Assembly (NCBI GenBank): GCA_027484055.1
Contig: JAIXQH010000044.1
Span: 1 to 64,000, forward strand
Direction: 5' to 3'
DNA: 64,000 nucleotides
Source: Verrucomicrobiaceae bacterium
Lineage (GTDB): Bacteria; Verrucomicrobiota; Verrucomicrobiia; Verrucomicrobiales; Akkermansiaceae
Part shown: piece by piece, positions 45,453-53,738 of the stretch
How positions within the stretch are numbered: the stretch's first letter is position 1
How the letters are laid out: every line of letters starts with the position of its first letter
Made by a program: the position numbers and the translations under genes
Notes under the pieces: generated by a model
Seen by the model: the letters and a program-made list of their open reading frames with translations, nothing else
Database searches by the model: none
Told to the model about the DNA's origin: nothing

Positions 45453-48400
45453 TCACCTCATGCACTCTCGGCAGGGTTTCTTCCAGCGTGTGGAAAAGGC
45501 CGTCGATGATGTTGGGCTTACTGGCAAACAGTCCATCCGGGCCGTCGGCGTGGATACTGCTGAATGGTGCCTCGTAAAGGGCGGCGGGCTCCATGAAGCC
45601 ACGGGCGGTGAGTTGGTCGATCACGAGTTCTACAAAGCGCATCTGCTGGGCGGTGAGACTGCGGTCCGCGAGGAAGGTCGCGAAGGCGGCTTTGGCGGCG
45701 CTGCGGTCCATTCCGACGATGCGGCGGACGAGGTGGGCCAGGGTGGGCATCTCCTGCATCTGGAGCATACTGGTGAGCAGGCGCTGGCCTTCATCCTCAC
45801 CGATGCTGAGAAGCGTTTTCTCAAGTGACTGGAGGTCGGTGGGGGTGAGTGGCTGGTTGTTGCGGAGGCGTTGGATGGCGATCTCGTCCTGATGGCTACG
45901 GAGGTAGTCCTCAACCTTCTTGGCGTATTGGTGGCCGGTCATCTTGGGCATGAAAACGGCAGCATCTTCTCGGACACCGGTGATCTCATCCTCGAAGTGG
46001 GTATAAACGATCTTGCGCTTGGATTTGTCGATGAACTGAACGAGGCCGCGTAGGCGTAGGCGGAGGTCTTCGAGTGCGGCGAGGTCGATGCCTTCCCAGA
46101 ACTCGGTGCTTTGGATGGCGCGGAGGGTTTCGAGCTGCTGTTTGACGGCGGGGATGGCGTCCTTTTCTTCAAGGCAGGAGGCGATCTCGATGACTTTCTT
46201 GCGGGTGGTTTCGAAGGTTTTGGCGTCTTTCTCGAACAGGGCGATTTGCATCCGCAGTGTGCTGAGGTCGAAGAAGCGGGCCTCGATTTCATCGGTTTCG
46301 ATCTGGCTGGGTAGCCCGGCGATGTGGAATTCGACGTCGTGGATGTCTGAATCCGTCAGCGATTCCCAGGCTGCCGCGTTCTTGAATCTTTCGACATGCT
46401 TGAGATGGGCACGCACCATGAAGTTGTCCGGGTTCATGCCGCTGACTTCGCTGTGCAGGTTGCTTGCAAGGGAGCTTCGGAGCGTGCCCGAGATATCCAG
46501 CTCGGGCGTCTTTTGGACGGCTGCGAGTAACTGCACGCGGCTCTTGAACAAGCGGGTGCCGAGGGCTTCGCCACCACTACCCTCGATGCCGTTAGGGTTC
46601 TCGCGGAAGTAGTCGAAGTTGAAGCAGAAGTCGAAGATGCGGAAGTGCTGTTTGTCCTGATCCGGGCCGAAGAGATTTTTGCAGAGGCGGGTGCCACGGC
46701 CGATCATCTGCCAGAACTTGATCTTGGAATAGACGGGCTTGAAGAAGACCAGATTGACGATCTCCGGCACGTCGATGCCGGTGTCCAGCATGTCCACGGA
46801 AATGGCGATGTGCGGAGCCTTGTCCTTCTGGGAAAAATCATCGATGAGGGTCTGCGGGTATTTCGCTTGATGGTCGATGATGCGGGCGAAGTGCCCGGCG
46901 TGATGCGGGTAGTGGAAATTGAAGCGCTCTTCAATGAAAACAGCGTGGTCGTGATTGCGGGCGAAAATGATCGTTTTCCCGAGGCGGTCGCCGCCTTCGA
47001 CCTTGAGGCCTTCCTTCATGAGGTGCTGGAGCATTTTATCCACCGTGTCGGTGTTGAAGAGCCAGCTATTGATGGCGGAGGCTTGCACGGTGTCGGGTGT
47101 GCCGCTGTCGCCGTTGTTGTCACCCCAATCGAGAGCTTCCCATTCCGCCTTCTCCGCATCGCTGAGATCATCATAGTGGATGCCCTCGCGGGGGAATTTG
47201 AGATCCACTTGTCGGACTTGTGGCGGGACGAGGTAGCCATCGCTGACGGCCCGTTCGAGCTCGTAGGCATCGGTGGGCACGCCTTCTTCGAGATCGAAGA
47301 GTTCGTAGGTGTTTTTGTCCACTTGCTCACGCGGTGTGGCGGTTAGTCCGACGAGCAAGCAATCAAAGTAACGGAAAATCTCGCGGTAGCGCTGATAGAC
47401 CGAGCGGTGTGCTTCATCGATGATGATCAAATCGAAATGCCCGACTCCGAAGCGGGCTGCACCGCCGTCGGTTACGTCGATGAGTCCCATCATCGTCGGA
47501 TAGGTGCAGACATAGACGCGGCCCTCGGTGTTCTTTTCCGTGACCAGATTCACCGGGCTGGAATCCGGCAGGTGTTTCTTAAATTCATTGCCTGCTTGGT
47601 TCACTAGCGAGACGCGGTCGGCGAGGAACAGGACGCGCTTGGCCCAATTCGCCCGCTGGAGGATGTCCACTAGGGCGATGGCGACGCGGGTCTTGCCGGT
47701 GCCAGTGGCCATGACGAGCAGGGCCTTGCGTTGTTTCTCGGAAAAGTGCTCGCAGATGCTGGTGATGGCGCGTTTTGCATAGTAGCGCTCCACGATCACG
47801 CCGTTGATAGAAACCGTGTTGAAGGATTTCTTGGTGCTGCGGCGGAGGATGAGGCGAGCGAGTTCTTCCTTCTTGTAGAATCCGGAAACGCGGCGTGGTG
47901 GGTAGGCGGTATCGTCCCAGATCCATGTCTCGTAGCCGTTGGTGTAGAAAATGACCGGGCGCTGGTTATACATGGCCTCAAGGCAATCGGCGTAGAGCTT
48001 GGCCTGCTGCTGGCCCACGCGGGCGTCCACCGTGGTTTTCTTCGATTCCACGATGCCGAGCGGCTTGCCGTCATCGCCCCAGAGTACGTCATCCACGTAG
48101 CCCTTGCCTGCTTGGTTCGGCATTCCATTCACTTCAAATTCCTTGTCGCGCTTATGGTCGAGCGGCCAACCGGCGCGCTTGAGTTCGAGGTCGATGAGGT
48201 AGTGGCGGGTCTGCGCCTCGGTGTAGTCGTGAGTGTCTGGCTTCTTCTCTGCGGCGGCCTTGGCTTCCGCGAGTTGGGCGCGGAGCAGTTGGATCTCGGA
48301 GTCGAGGGCATCCCTCTCCTGCTGGCGCTTCAACTCTTCCTTTGCCTTGTCTTCGAGCTGCTTTTCCAGTGCTTCTAGGTCCTTGCGCGGGACGACCGTC

Positions 48401-48864
48401 GCGCTGGTGACTGGCTGGGGCACGCGGGCATCCGACCATGCAGCACCCTCGCGGGAAGCGTCCGGCGCATAGGTGCGGGTAAGCCAGTAGCAAAGGTGAT
48501 GCAGCTCCTTGACCACCTGCATGGCGTCCAAGTGGCGCACCGGCTTCTGTTCATGGACAGCCTGATTGCCGACCTGCTGAATGACCCGAGCCTTCTGGAA
48601 AACCGCTTCCGGCAACAGATTTCGGAAACCGGGATCATGAATCATCGCGCCGAGGCTGGAGTCATACGGCATCCGCAGACTGGCGTCATAGCGGTAGAGC
48701 CAGCGGACCGCCACTTCCAGCGCGAAGCGGGCATGGAAGCAGGCCGCGCGGGGATCGCCCATGGTCTGCTCCTCCGCTTTGCGTGAGGCTTCCGCGAGGT
48801 CCTTGAACGCTGGGGGCAGGAAAGCGAAGTTGGAATTCATCAGGCGATGAATGTCTTCTATCAT
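45448..48864 (-). CDS. hsdR: Type I restriction enzyme, R subunit
   Basis: The 1138-residue motor and nuclease subunit. A DUF4145 domain comes first (about 20-105: RAACFHARFALEVAVRWLYR). A coiled coil is followed by a PD-(D/E)xK nuclease with DDVLWGDDGKPLGIVESKKT (Glu and Lys near residue 271). The helicase part has Walker A MATGTGKTRVAIAL near 388, DEAHRS near 484, GLTATPRE and IGRGTRLCKN. An EcoEI-type C-terminal domain binds the methylase. It cuts unmodified DNA after translocation. Its stop codon lies inside the left 46-bp repeat, so the cassette ends exactly with this gene. It starts 27 bp after the STAS-like gene, not next to hsdS as usual. Confidence 0.95.
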   Translation of the reverse strand: MIEDIHRLMNSNFAFLPPAFKDLAEASRKAEEQTMGDPRAACFHARFALEVAVRWLYRYDASLRMPYDSSLGAMIHDPGFRNLLPEAVFQKARVIQQVGNQAVHEQKPVRHLDAMQVVKELHHLCYWLTRTYAPDASREGAAWSDARVPQPVTSATVVPRKDLEALEKQLEDKAKEELKRQQERDALDSEIQLLRAQLAEAKAAAEKKPDTHDYTEAQTRHYLIDLELKRAGWPLDHKRDKEFEVNGMPNQAGKGYVDDVLWGDDGKPLGIVESKKTTVDARVGQQQAKLYADCLEAMYNQRPVIFYTNGYETWIWDDTAYPPRRVSGFYKKEELARLILRRSTKKSFNTVSINGVIVERYYAKRAITSICEHFSEKQRKALLVMATGTGKTRVAIALVDILQRANWAKRVLFLADRVSLVNQAGNEFKKHLPDSSPVNLVTEKNTEGRVYVCTYPTMMGLIDVTDGGAARFGVGHFDLIIIDEAHRSVYQRYREIFRYFDCLLVGLTATPREQVDKNTYELFDLEEGVPTDAYELERAVSDGYLVPPQVRQVDLKFPREGIHYDDLSDAEKAEWEALDWGDNNGDSGTPDTVQASAINSWLFNTDTVDKMLQHLMKEGLKVEGGDRLGKTIIFARNHDHAVFIEERFNFHYPHHAGHFARIIDHQAKYPQTLIDDFSQKDKAPHIAISVDMLDTGIDVPEIVNLVFFKPVYSKIKFWQMIGRGTRLCKNLFGPDQDKQHFRIFDFCFNFDYFRENPNGIEGSGGEALGTRLFKSRVQLLAAVQKTPELDISGTLRSSLASNLHSEVSGMNPDNFMVRAHLKHVERFKNAAAWESLTDSDIHDVEFHIAGLPSQIETDEIEARFFDLSTLRMQIALFEKDAKTFETTRKKVIEIASCLEEKDAIPAVKQQLETLRAIQSTEFWEGIDLAALEDLRLRLRGLVQFIDKSKRKIVYTHFEDEITGVREDAAVFMPKMTGHQYAKKVEDYLRSHQDEIAIQRLRNNQPLTPTDLQSLEKTLLSIGEDEGQRLLTSMLQMQEMPTLAHLVRRIVGMDRSAAKAAFATFLADRSLTAQQMRFVELVIDQLTARGFMEPAALYEAPFSSIHADGPDGLFASKPNIIDGLFHTLEETLPRVHEVM

Positions 48865-48891
48865 CTGAAATCGAGCGAAACGAGCGGAAAG

Positions 48892-49209
48892 TCAGTGACC
48901 CGTTGCCGCCCGTTCCGAGTGCTTGAGGATCCCGAGATCCACGGCCGACTGCACCAGTACTTGAATCGTCGGCAGGCAACCACGAAAAACGAGCTTGTCG
49001 AGGGTCTGCGCGCCATGTTGCTCGAATAAGCCGCTGATCAACGCGTTCACAAACGAACTGTTCGCACTACGGATTCCTGTGAAATCGACCACCACTTGGT
49101 CACAGATCGCCAGATAGGCGTCAATTTTTGACACCCGAAAACGATACGCTTCCGACCCGTCGGTAAGACGAGGGCCGAATTCGTTGCGCAAATCAATCTC
49201 GTGCGTCAT
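48892..49209 (-). CDS. STAS-like domain (DUF4325) protein
   Basis: A 105-residue protein with the STAS-like DUF4325 pattern: RFRVSKIDAYLAICDQVVVD, FTGIRSANSSFVNALISGLF, DKLVFRGCLPTIQVLVQSAV. These small proteins are frequent beside GHKL-type ATPases and in mobile defence neighbourhoods; their role is unknown. Here it sits between the SIR2 gene and hsdR on the same strand, an unusual position. A 388-bp stretch without a confident gene separates it from the SIR2 gene, so it may have its own promoter together with hsdR. Confidence 0.75.
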   Translation of the reverse strand: MTHEIDLRNEFGPRLTDGSEAYRFRVSKIDAYLAICDQVVVDFTGIRSANSSFVNALISGLFEQHGAQTLDKLVFRGCLPTIQVLVQSAVDLGILKHSERAATGH

Positions 49210-49462
49210 GGCCGAAAGGTAACGAAGTTTGGTGAAGCTCGCAAGGTGGTTTGCAACTTACTGGCCTCGTGTAACTTACGATCAAAAGAAAAGCGCGACG
49301 ACGGTGCAGAAATAGCGGGTGGGAGCTTATTACTGTCTGAATATTGGGGCGGATAATGAGGGCCTTACAAATCAGATGCTCCAAAAAATCGAGCTTGCAC
49401 CGACCGATTTTGAATACAATGCTTAGCACGCATTGAAGGTGGAACGGTGATGGCTGCGCCAT
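49193..49462 (-). CDS. Possible small ORF upstream of STAS-like gene
   Basis: ATG at 49462 follows a good purine-rich site (GGGAGAGAGCA) and opens 89 codons beginning MAQPSPFHLQCVLSIVFKIG. The frame overlaps the STAS-like start by 17 bases. A second segment at about 49568 has a near-identical ribosome-binding site and an alternative TTG start reading MADPTPFRHQQGRLLLN and a stop. Most differences between the two are synonymous or conservative, which hints at coding. The remainder of the 89 codons looks unlike a folded protein, so this is tentative. Confidence 0.25.
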   Translation of the reverse strand: MAQPSPFHLQCVLSIVFKIGRCKLDFLEHLICKALIIRPNIQTVISSHPLFLHRRRAFLLIVSYTRPVSCKPPCELHQTSLPFGHDARD

Positions 49463-49473
49463 TGCTCTCTCCC
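49441..49473. repeat. Related 33-bp repeat, unit A
   Basis: Begins GGAACGGTGATGGCTGCGCC and ends ATTGCTCTCTCCC. It matches unit B at 49545-49577 at about three quarters of positions, with the blocks GGAACGGTG and TGCTCTCT identical. The middle can fold as ATGGC-TGC-GCCAT. Confidence 0.6.
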
Positions 49474-49522
49474 TTTGGAGGCAACAAAAAAACACAGACG
49501 CGCTCGCGCAATTCAGTTTAAT

Positions 49523-49598
49523 AAAAGACGCCCTTGCTGATGGCGGAACGGTGTTGGGTCAGCCAATGCTCTCTTCCTCGGTGTTATGGGCGTCTTTT
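49523..49598. terminator. Long-loop inverted repeat after SIR2 gene
   Basis: AAAAGACGCCC at 49523-49533 and GGGCGTCTTTT at 49588-49598 are perfect 11-base arms enclosing 54 bases that contain repeat unit B. The right arm touches the stop codon of the SIR2 gene. The A and T ends make it compatible with a bidirectional terminator, but the long loop suggests a larger structured RNA. Confidence 0.5.
49545..49577. repeat. Related 33-bp repeat, unit B
   Basis: Begins GGAACGGTGTTGGGTCAGCC and ends AATGCTCTCTTCC, 104 bp from unit A. Its centre can fold as TTGG-GTCAG-CCAA. Relative to unit A, the closing A:T pair has become T:A, a compensatory change that keeps the stem. Confidence 0.6.
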
Positions 49599-51199
49599 TA
49601 TTGTCCATATTTCAGGAAATCGTAGATGCGGATCATTCGACGCAGGTTGGTTTTGAGAGTTGGATTGCCTCCGTGGAATACTTCCGGGTTTTTCAGTAGA
49701 TAGCCTGTCAAAAACGCCTCCAACTGAGAGTCAGAGGTTTTGAGGTCGTTGGCCAGTGCGAGTTCAGCGATTTTCTTCTCATCGGGCAAGGTTGAGTCGC
49801 CGATGATTCCTTCAACGGTGAGTTCGGGTCTCTTCTTTTTATTCGCGATGAGGGTATCGCTGAGAAGCCCTTCAAGATTCTTCGGTTTGCTCGCAATCAA
49901 AGTGGCTAGAGCTTGGCCATAGCTCTTTTGATAAATGCCAAGATAATAACAGATCGGGAGACTGTAGCCGTTGTGTTTCAACAAAGTTCCTAGCGCCCCT
50001 TCGACTAAAGATTTGACATCGAAGTTGGCGTTCTTGAGCACGACGTCCATGAAAAGCTCTCCAGTCTCAGGAATATGGTGCCCTTGTCCGTTAACGGCTG
50101 AGCCATCTGCTGGAATCACGCCGATTCCAACCAAGGTCTCAACCTTGGCCAAGGCCGCATCGTCATCAATGTCTTTGATGTGGAAACCCTCAACCTTCTC
50201 GTTGGTCGCAGCGAGGTGGTAGATATCTCGCTTCAACTGTCTCAGAAGGCGGGGATTGTATTGGTATTTTTTTGACTGAAGCACCCGATAGAGTGGGAGA
50301 AATCCGTTCAGGCGGATTTTCGTAAGTTCCAAAGCACGCGAGCTTCCCTCAAACTGGATCGAATGGGTAGCGACAACTGGCTCCGGAAGGTCGTCCGGGG
50401 TGTATTCCACGAAGATCAGTCGCTGTTTGAGTTTTCCGAGGTTCTGTGGCCCAAGACAGTAGATGATCGCCTCCAGAATCGTCCTGATGTTTTCATCACC
50501 CAGATTATAGCCGAGAAAGATCACGGGGTGCTCGACGAAAATGGTGAGCAACTTGGCGGCAAGGTAGGCGTTGCGTTTCTGGAAGTCCTGATAGTCCTCG
50601 GAGTTCAAGACGATGGAATTCGGCTGGGAGCAGCAACCGTGTATCTTGTAGATCTCGGCGACGCCTTGCGTCTCGCCGAAAAGCAGGGGTTGTTGGCCGA
50701 CAAAAGTCCGGTAGTTTTCGAAAATTGATTCCAGCAGGGAATCGTAGTTCGTCGTGATGATCCCGGCGATGCTCCGCTTGGAAACATTTTTGAGAAGCGC
50801 GAGCTCATCCTCGATGGCTTTTTGGCCGGTGATGTTCTTTGAGCGGGCGAAGTAGGCAGCCACTTCAATCTTGAAGGGTGAAATGTTGTTTCGAACCGCG
50901 TCCTTGTGCCGTTCCCTCTCGACTGCATACTCGGGAGCTTTGAGCCAGAGTTCATTGAACTCCTTCTCAATGGCGCTGGCCGCCGCCGGAAGGTCTGGAT
51001 TGGATCCCGTGCCTGTGAAAATCTGGAGAGCAAGTGGGTTGCCAGGATGGATCTTTGCGGCGAAATGCTCCAACAGTCCCTTCCAATCGGGGAGGCCTCG
51101 GTAGCGCCGTGAAATGCCTGATCCGACGAAAAGAAAAGGCAGGTGATGGATCTCGGCAAAGAGTTCCTTGAGGGTGGTGGGCGATGAATGGGCAGGCAT
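49598..51199 (-). CDS. SIR2-domain protein, putative NAD+-consuming defence effector
   Basis: A 533-residue protein. The N-terminal SIR2 domain (about 15-290) has HLPFLFVGSGISRRYRGLPD (NAD-binding loop), GIITTNYDSLLES (the TNYD motif), YKIHGC with the presumed catalytic His, and VIFLGYNLGDENIRTILEAI. The C-terminal 240 residues are helical and unassigned. Bacterial SIR2 proteins of this class (Thoeris ThsA, DSR-type proteins, SIR2-HerA) hydrolyse NAD+ on phage infection and cause abortive infection. Here the gene stands 18 bp downstream of hsdS and ahead of hsdR, so it is probably co-expressed with the restriction system. Whether it works with the DUF4325 protein, the restriction complex or alone is open. 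Confidence 0.82.
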   Translation of the reverse strand: MPAHSSPTTLKELFAEIHHLPFLFVGSGISRRYRGLPDWKGLLEHFAAKIHPGNPLALQIFTGTGSNPDLPAAASAIEKEFNELWLKAPEYAVERERHKDAVRNNISPFKIEVAAYFARSKNITGQKAIEDELALLKNVSKRSIAGIITTNYDSLLESIFENYRTFVGQQPLLFGETQGVAEIYKIHGCCSQPNSIVLNSEDYQDFQKRNAYLAAKLLTIFVEHPVIFLGYNLGDENIRTILEAIIYCLGPQNLGKLKQRLIFVEYTPDDLPEPVVATHSIQFEGSSRALELTKIRLNGFLPLYRVLQSKKYQYNPRLLRQLKRDIYHLAATNEKVEGFHIKDIDDDAALAKVETLVGIGVIPADGSAVNGQGHHIPETGELFMDVVLKNANFDVKSLVEGALGTLLKHNGYSLPICYYLGIYQKSYGQALATLIASKPKNLEGLLSDTLIANKKKRPELTVEGIIGDSTLPDEKKIAELALANDLKTSDSQLEAFLTGYLLKNPEVFHGGNPTLKTNLRRMIRIYDFLKYGQ

Positions 51200-51217
51200 C
51201 GGGAGAAGGAAAGCAGG

Positions 51218-52447
51218 TTATAGCTCCCCGCGGAAGGCGCGGTGCTGGAGGGCGGCGAAGAGGGCGTCCAGTTCGGCGAGGTGGGCGCGCTGCGCGGCCT
51301 TCTGGCGCTCGACGGCTTCGACGATGGCGGCGAATTTTTGTTGGAGGGGAAGCGGGGGGAGTGGGATAGCGAGGCCGCCAATTTGCTTGCCTGTTAGCTG
51401 CTTCACAGCAACTCCAGTCGACAGCTCCTCAAAATGACGTTTCATTCGATCCGTGACTATTAGAGAATGCAAATAGGTGGAAATGATTCGGTCACTTGGA
51501 CGAATAATCATGATCTGAGCATTGATAAAGCCAGTATCAAACTCGCAATCAAAAATAGCGCAACTGCCGAGCGTCCCACGGAGTGTAATGACTAAGTCGT
51601 TTCTCCGCAGCTTGCCACGACTCAGTGACTTGAACTTCTTTTCAGATATGAATTGGCAGTTGTTAAAAATCAACTTGTTGTCGTAAATGTTCTTCGTGCT
51701 TAGGAAAAGCACTCCAGAGTCCAGCACATCAGGTCCGCTAGGGTAGTTACTCGAACGGTCTCCATTTTCGAGCTCAGCAAATGATCTGAGACTACTAACC
51801 TTCCACCCCATCGGATTCTCGACCGGATCGCCGAAGAGGGTGAGGAAGGTGGATTGGAGGAGGGCGTCGAGTTGGGCGAGGGACTCGCGGCGCTTGGTGC
51901 GCAAGGCGTCCGCCGCATCCAGAATCGCCGCGATCCGCTTCTGCTCGGCGAGGGGCGGGAGGGGGATTTGTGTAGCTTTAAGATGAGATGGACCAAAATT
52001 TTGTTGAGCTGATCCGGTGACAAGCTTGCTGATTTGAACACGAAAATTTCGGCTATCGATCCAGTGCCGTAAAAATTTCAAATCGGAAACGCCATCAACC
52101 GGTTTGAATCGAATAGTGCTTGTATTCAAGCAGAGGGGCAGGTGTTGCTTTTCAACAAAAGCTCCTCGCGTTCTGAGCAGACCATCGCTGTCGAATGAGA
52201 TTCCCGAGCTAGCAATCACCAAATCGCCTTCATCAATGAGGAAATGAGAATATTTTTGTGCAACTTCTGAGGCAGTCAGATGTCGGTCCGTCTTTTCAAG
52301 ATTCAACGTGCCGCTCTTTTCGATGTTAGCCACGTTCAGAAGCTTTACACCTGAATCAGTGAACTGCCACTTACGGACACCGGGACCTTCTTGAAACCAA
52401 TAGGCCTTCGGAAGTGGCACACTTGGCCATTTTGATAACACACTCAT
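51218..52447 (-). CDS. hsdS: Type I restriction enzyme, S (specificity) subunit
   Basis: A 409-residue specificity subunit with two target-recognition domains separated by conserved helical spacers. The first TRD spans about 1-165, ending IPLPPLAEQKRIAAILDAAD. A spacer (LRTKRRESLAQLDALLQSTF) is followed by the second TRD (about 210-375), ending LAIPLPPLPLQQKFAAIVEA and a second spacer (RQKAAQRAHLAELDALFAAL). The duplicated IPLPPL..Q motif is diagnostic. It forms the M2S modification complex with HsdM. Its ATG overlaps the stop of the short chimeric ORF by four bases (ATGA), a relic of the usual hsdM-hsdS junction. Confidence 0.93.
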   Translation of the reverse strand: MSVLSKWPSVPLPKAYWFQEGPGVRKWQFTDSGVKLLNVANIEKSGTLNLEKTDRHLTASEVAQKYSHFLIDEGDLVIASSGISFDSDGLLRTRGAFVEKQHLPLCLNTSTIRFKPVDGVSDLKFLRHWIDSRNFRVQISKLVTGSAQQNFGPSHLKATQIPLPPLAEQKRIAAILDAADALRTKRRESLAQLDALLQSTFLTLFGDPVENPMGWKVSSLRSFAELENGDRSSNYPSGPDVLDSGVLFLSTKNIYDNKLIFNNCQFISEKKFKSLSRGKLRRNDLVITLRGTLGSCAIFDCEFDTGFINAQIMIIRPSDRIISTYLHSLIVTDRMKRHFEELSTGVAVKQLTGKQIGGLAIPLPPLPLQQKFAAIVEAVERQKAAQRAHLAELDALFAALQHRAFRGEL

Positions 52448-52719
52448 CCCAACATCCCCTCCAGTTCTTTTCTTCCCTTGGTGATCCCGTCTTCGAGTTT
52501 GGCGAGACGGGTGAGGATTTTCTTCAGCACCAACGGTGCGAGAGAATCAAGGAGGGGCGATACTCCGATTCGCCCCGAGCATGGAAAGCCAATGGGAAGA
52601 GCTTCGCGCTTTTTCATTGGCGTTTCATGCGCTTCGGCGGATCGGAGTCCGCCGCTCCTTGGTTGCCCTGGGCTGTAGTATTTTGGCCCTTCAGGCCGGA
52701 AAAAATGGATGCGGTTCAT
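52444..52719 (-). CDS. Short chimeric ORF ending in a duplicated HsdM tail
   Basis: Ninety-one codons, linked by ATGA overlaps to the DUF1016 gene before it and hsdS after it. The last 26 residues (KKILTRLAKLEDGITKGRKE and LEGMLG) repeat the C-terminus of HsdM (EKILTRLAKLEDEIAMGRKE and LDALLK). The first 65 residues match nothing I know and cover an inverted repeat. It looks like the original 3' end of hsdM, left in front of hsdS when the DUF1016 segment was inserted, and joined by chance to an upstream open frame. Whether it makes a functional peptide is doubtful. Confidence 0.45.
   Translation of the reverse strand: MNRIHFFRPEGPKYYSPGQPRSGGLRSAEAHETPMKKREALPIGFPCSGRIGVSPLLDSLAPLVLKKILTRLAKLEDGITKGRKELEGMLG
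52460..52522. repeat. Duplicated hsdM 3' end (copy next to hsdS)
   Basis: About 62 bases with only a few mismatches to 53751-53813 (shared core CTTCGAGTTTGGCGAGACGG). The other copy is the genuine 3' end of hsdM. The pair brackets the DUF1016 gene, marking it as an insertion. Confidence 0.85.
52636..52653. repeat. Palindrome in the insertion junction
   Basis: GGCGGATCGGAGTCCGCC is a perfect inverted repeat with six-base arms. It lies in the non-homologous part of the short chimeric ORF, between the duplicated hsdM tail and the DUF1016 gene. It has the look of a REP-type intergenic element, though only one copy occurs here. Confidence 0.4.
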
Positions 52720-53738
52720 GACAAATCTTCTTCCGTGGGGATGTCGAGCACGTGTCGAGCGTCGATTTCGCGGGCGAGTTCTTCTTCGGTGGGGAGGATG
52801 GTGAGGTATTTCGCGGCGAAGAGTTGTTCGTTTTCGTGGAGCACGGAGTAGCGGACGATGGTCTCGTCTTTATCGGCGCAGAGGATGATGCCGAGGGTGG
52901 GGTTATCGCCTTCGCCGCGTTTGAGGTCATCGAACATGCGGACATACATGTCCATCTGGCCGATGTCCTGGTGGGTGAGTTTGTCGATTTTGAGGTCGAT
53001 GAGGATGAAGCATTTGAGGAGATAGTTGTAGAAAACGAGGTCGATATAGAAGTGGGAAGTCTCCGAGCTGATGCGGAACTGGCGCCCCACGAAGGAGAAG
53101 CCCCTGCCGAGTTCTAGGAGGAAGGACTGCAAGTTCCCGATGAGGGAGGACTCGATGTCACGCTCGTGGTGTTGGGTGTTTTCCGGGAGGTTGAGAAATT
53201 CGAGGATGTAGGGGTCCTTGAAAATGCTCTCGGGGGTGGGGGTGGCGGCTTCCTGCGTATCCGCATCGGGGGCCTTGAGGAGGCGCTGGTGCCAGCCGCT
53301 GCGGATGTTGCGTTCGAGCTGGCGGCTGGTCCAACCTTGCGAGGCGGCTTCGTTCAGGTAATAGGTGCGTGCCATGGGGTCCTCGACGCGCATGATGAGG
53401 CGGTAATGCGTCCAGCCCAATTCTCTACGCAACGCGTAGAGTTTCTTGTCATCGGGGTAGGCGAGGTAGAACTGACGGAAGTTCCAAAGGTTGGCCACGG
53501 AGAAGCCTTTGCCAAACTCGTCGCCGAGGCGGCGGGAGAGTTCCTTGATGAGTTCCTGACCGTAAGCGGCGCGGGCCTCGCCTTGCTGCTCCTGCTCGAC
53601 GATCCGCGCGCCGATGCGCCAGTAGGCTTCCACCATGATGAAGTTGATGCTGGTGGCCGCTTTTCGCCTGGCCTCGGCGAGGATCTCTCGGATGGAGCGG
53701 AAGAGTGCGTCTTCGGGGTTGGTGAGTGATTCGCTCAT
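52716..53738 (-). CDS. DUF1016 (YhcG-type) PD-(D/E)xK nuclease-fold protein
   Basis: A 340-residue protein with the two-part YhcG architecture. A helical DUF1016 N-terminal domain (about 10-165) includes EAYWRIGARIVEQEQ, YGQELIKELSRRLGDEFGKG, FSVANLWNFRQFYLAYP and WTHYRLIMRVEDP. A C-terminal nuclease-fold domain (about 175-330) has FYIDLVFYNYLLKCFILIDL followed by KIDKLTHQDIGQMDMYV, with the D and D-x-K metal-binding pattern, and PTLGIILCADKDETIVRY. Such proteins are frequent in type I restriction loci but their role is unproven. Its ATG overlaps the hsdM stop, and the hsdM tail is duplicated on its far side, so it entered the operon after hsdM and hsdS were already adjacent. Confidence 0.88.
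   Translation of the reverse strand: MSESLTNPEDALFRSIREILAEARRKAATSINFIMVEAYWRIGARIVEQEQQGEARAAYGQELIKELSRRLGDEFGKGFSVANLWNFRQFYLAYPDDKKLYALRRELGWTHYRLIMRVEDPMARTYYLNEAASQGWTSRQLERNIRSGWHQRLLKAPDADTQEAATPTPESIFKDPYILEFLNLPENTQHHERDIESSLIGNLQSFLLELGRGFSFVGRQFRISSETSHFYIDLVFYNYLLKCFILIDLKIDKLTHQDIGQMDMYVRMFDDLKRGEGDNPTLGIILCADKDETIVRYSVLHENEQLFAAKYLTILPTEEELAREIDARHVLDIPTEEDLS

Noticed and set aside
47731..48378. A 215-codon plus-strand frame opposite hsdR
   Set aside because: Antisense to the conserved nuclease and helicase parts of hsdR, with no recognisable domain.
49501..49533. Integron attC site between the SIR2 and STAS-like genes
   Set aside because: No paired core sites of the RYYYAAC/GTTRRRY type are present and no integron integrase is in the window.
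49441..49577. CRISPR array or type III toxin-antitoxin RNA repeats
   Set aside because: Only two imperfect units 104 bp apart, no Cas genes, and no ToxN-like gene nearby.
49530..49600. Resemblance of GCTGATGGC to the 3' part of a fluoride riboswitch
   Set aside because: The 5' half and the pseudoknot partners are absent and no fluoride-exporter gene follows.
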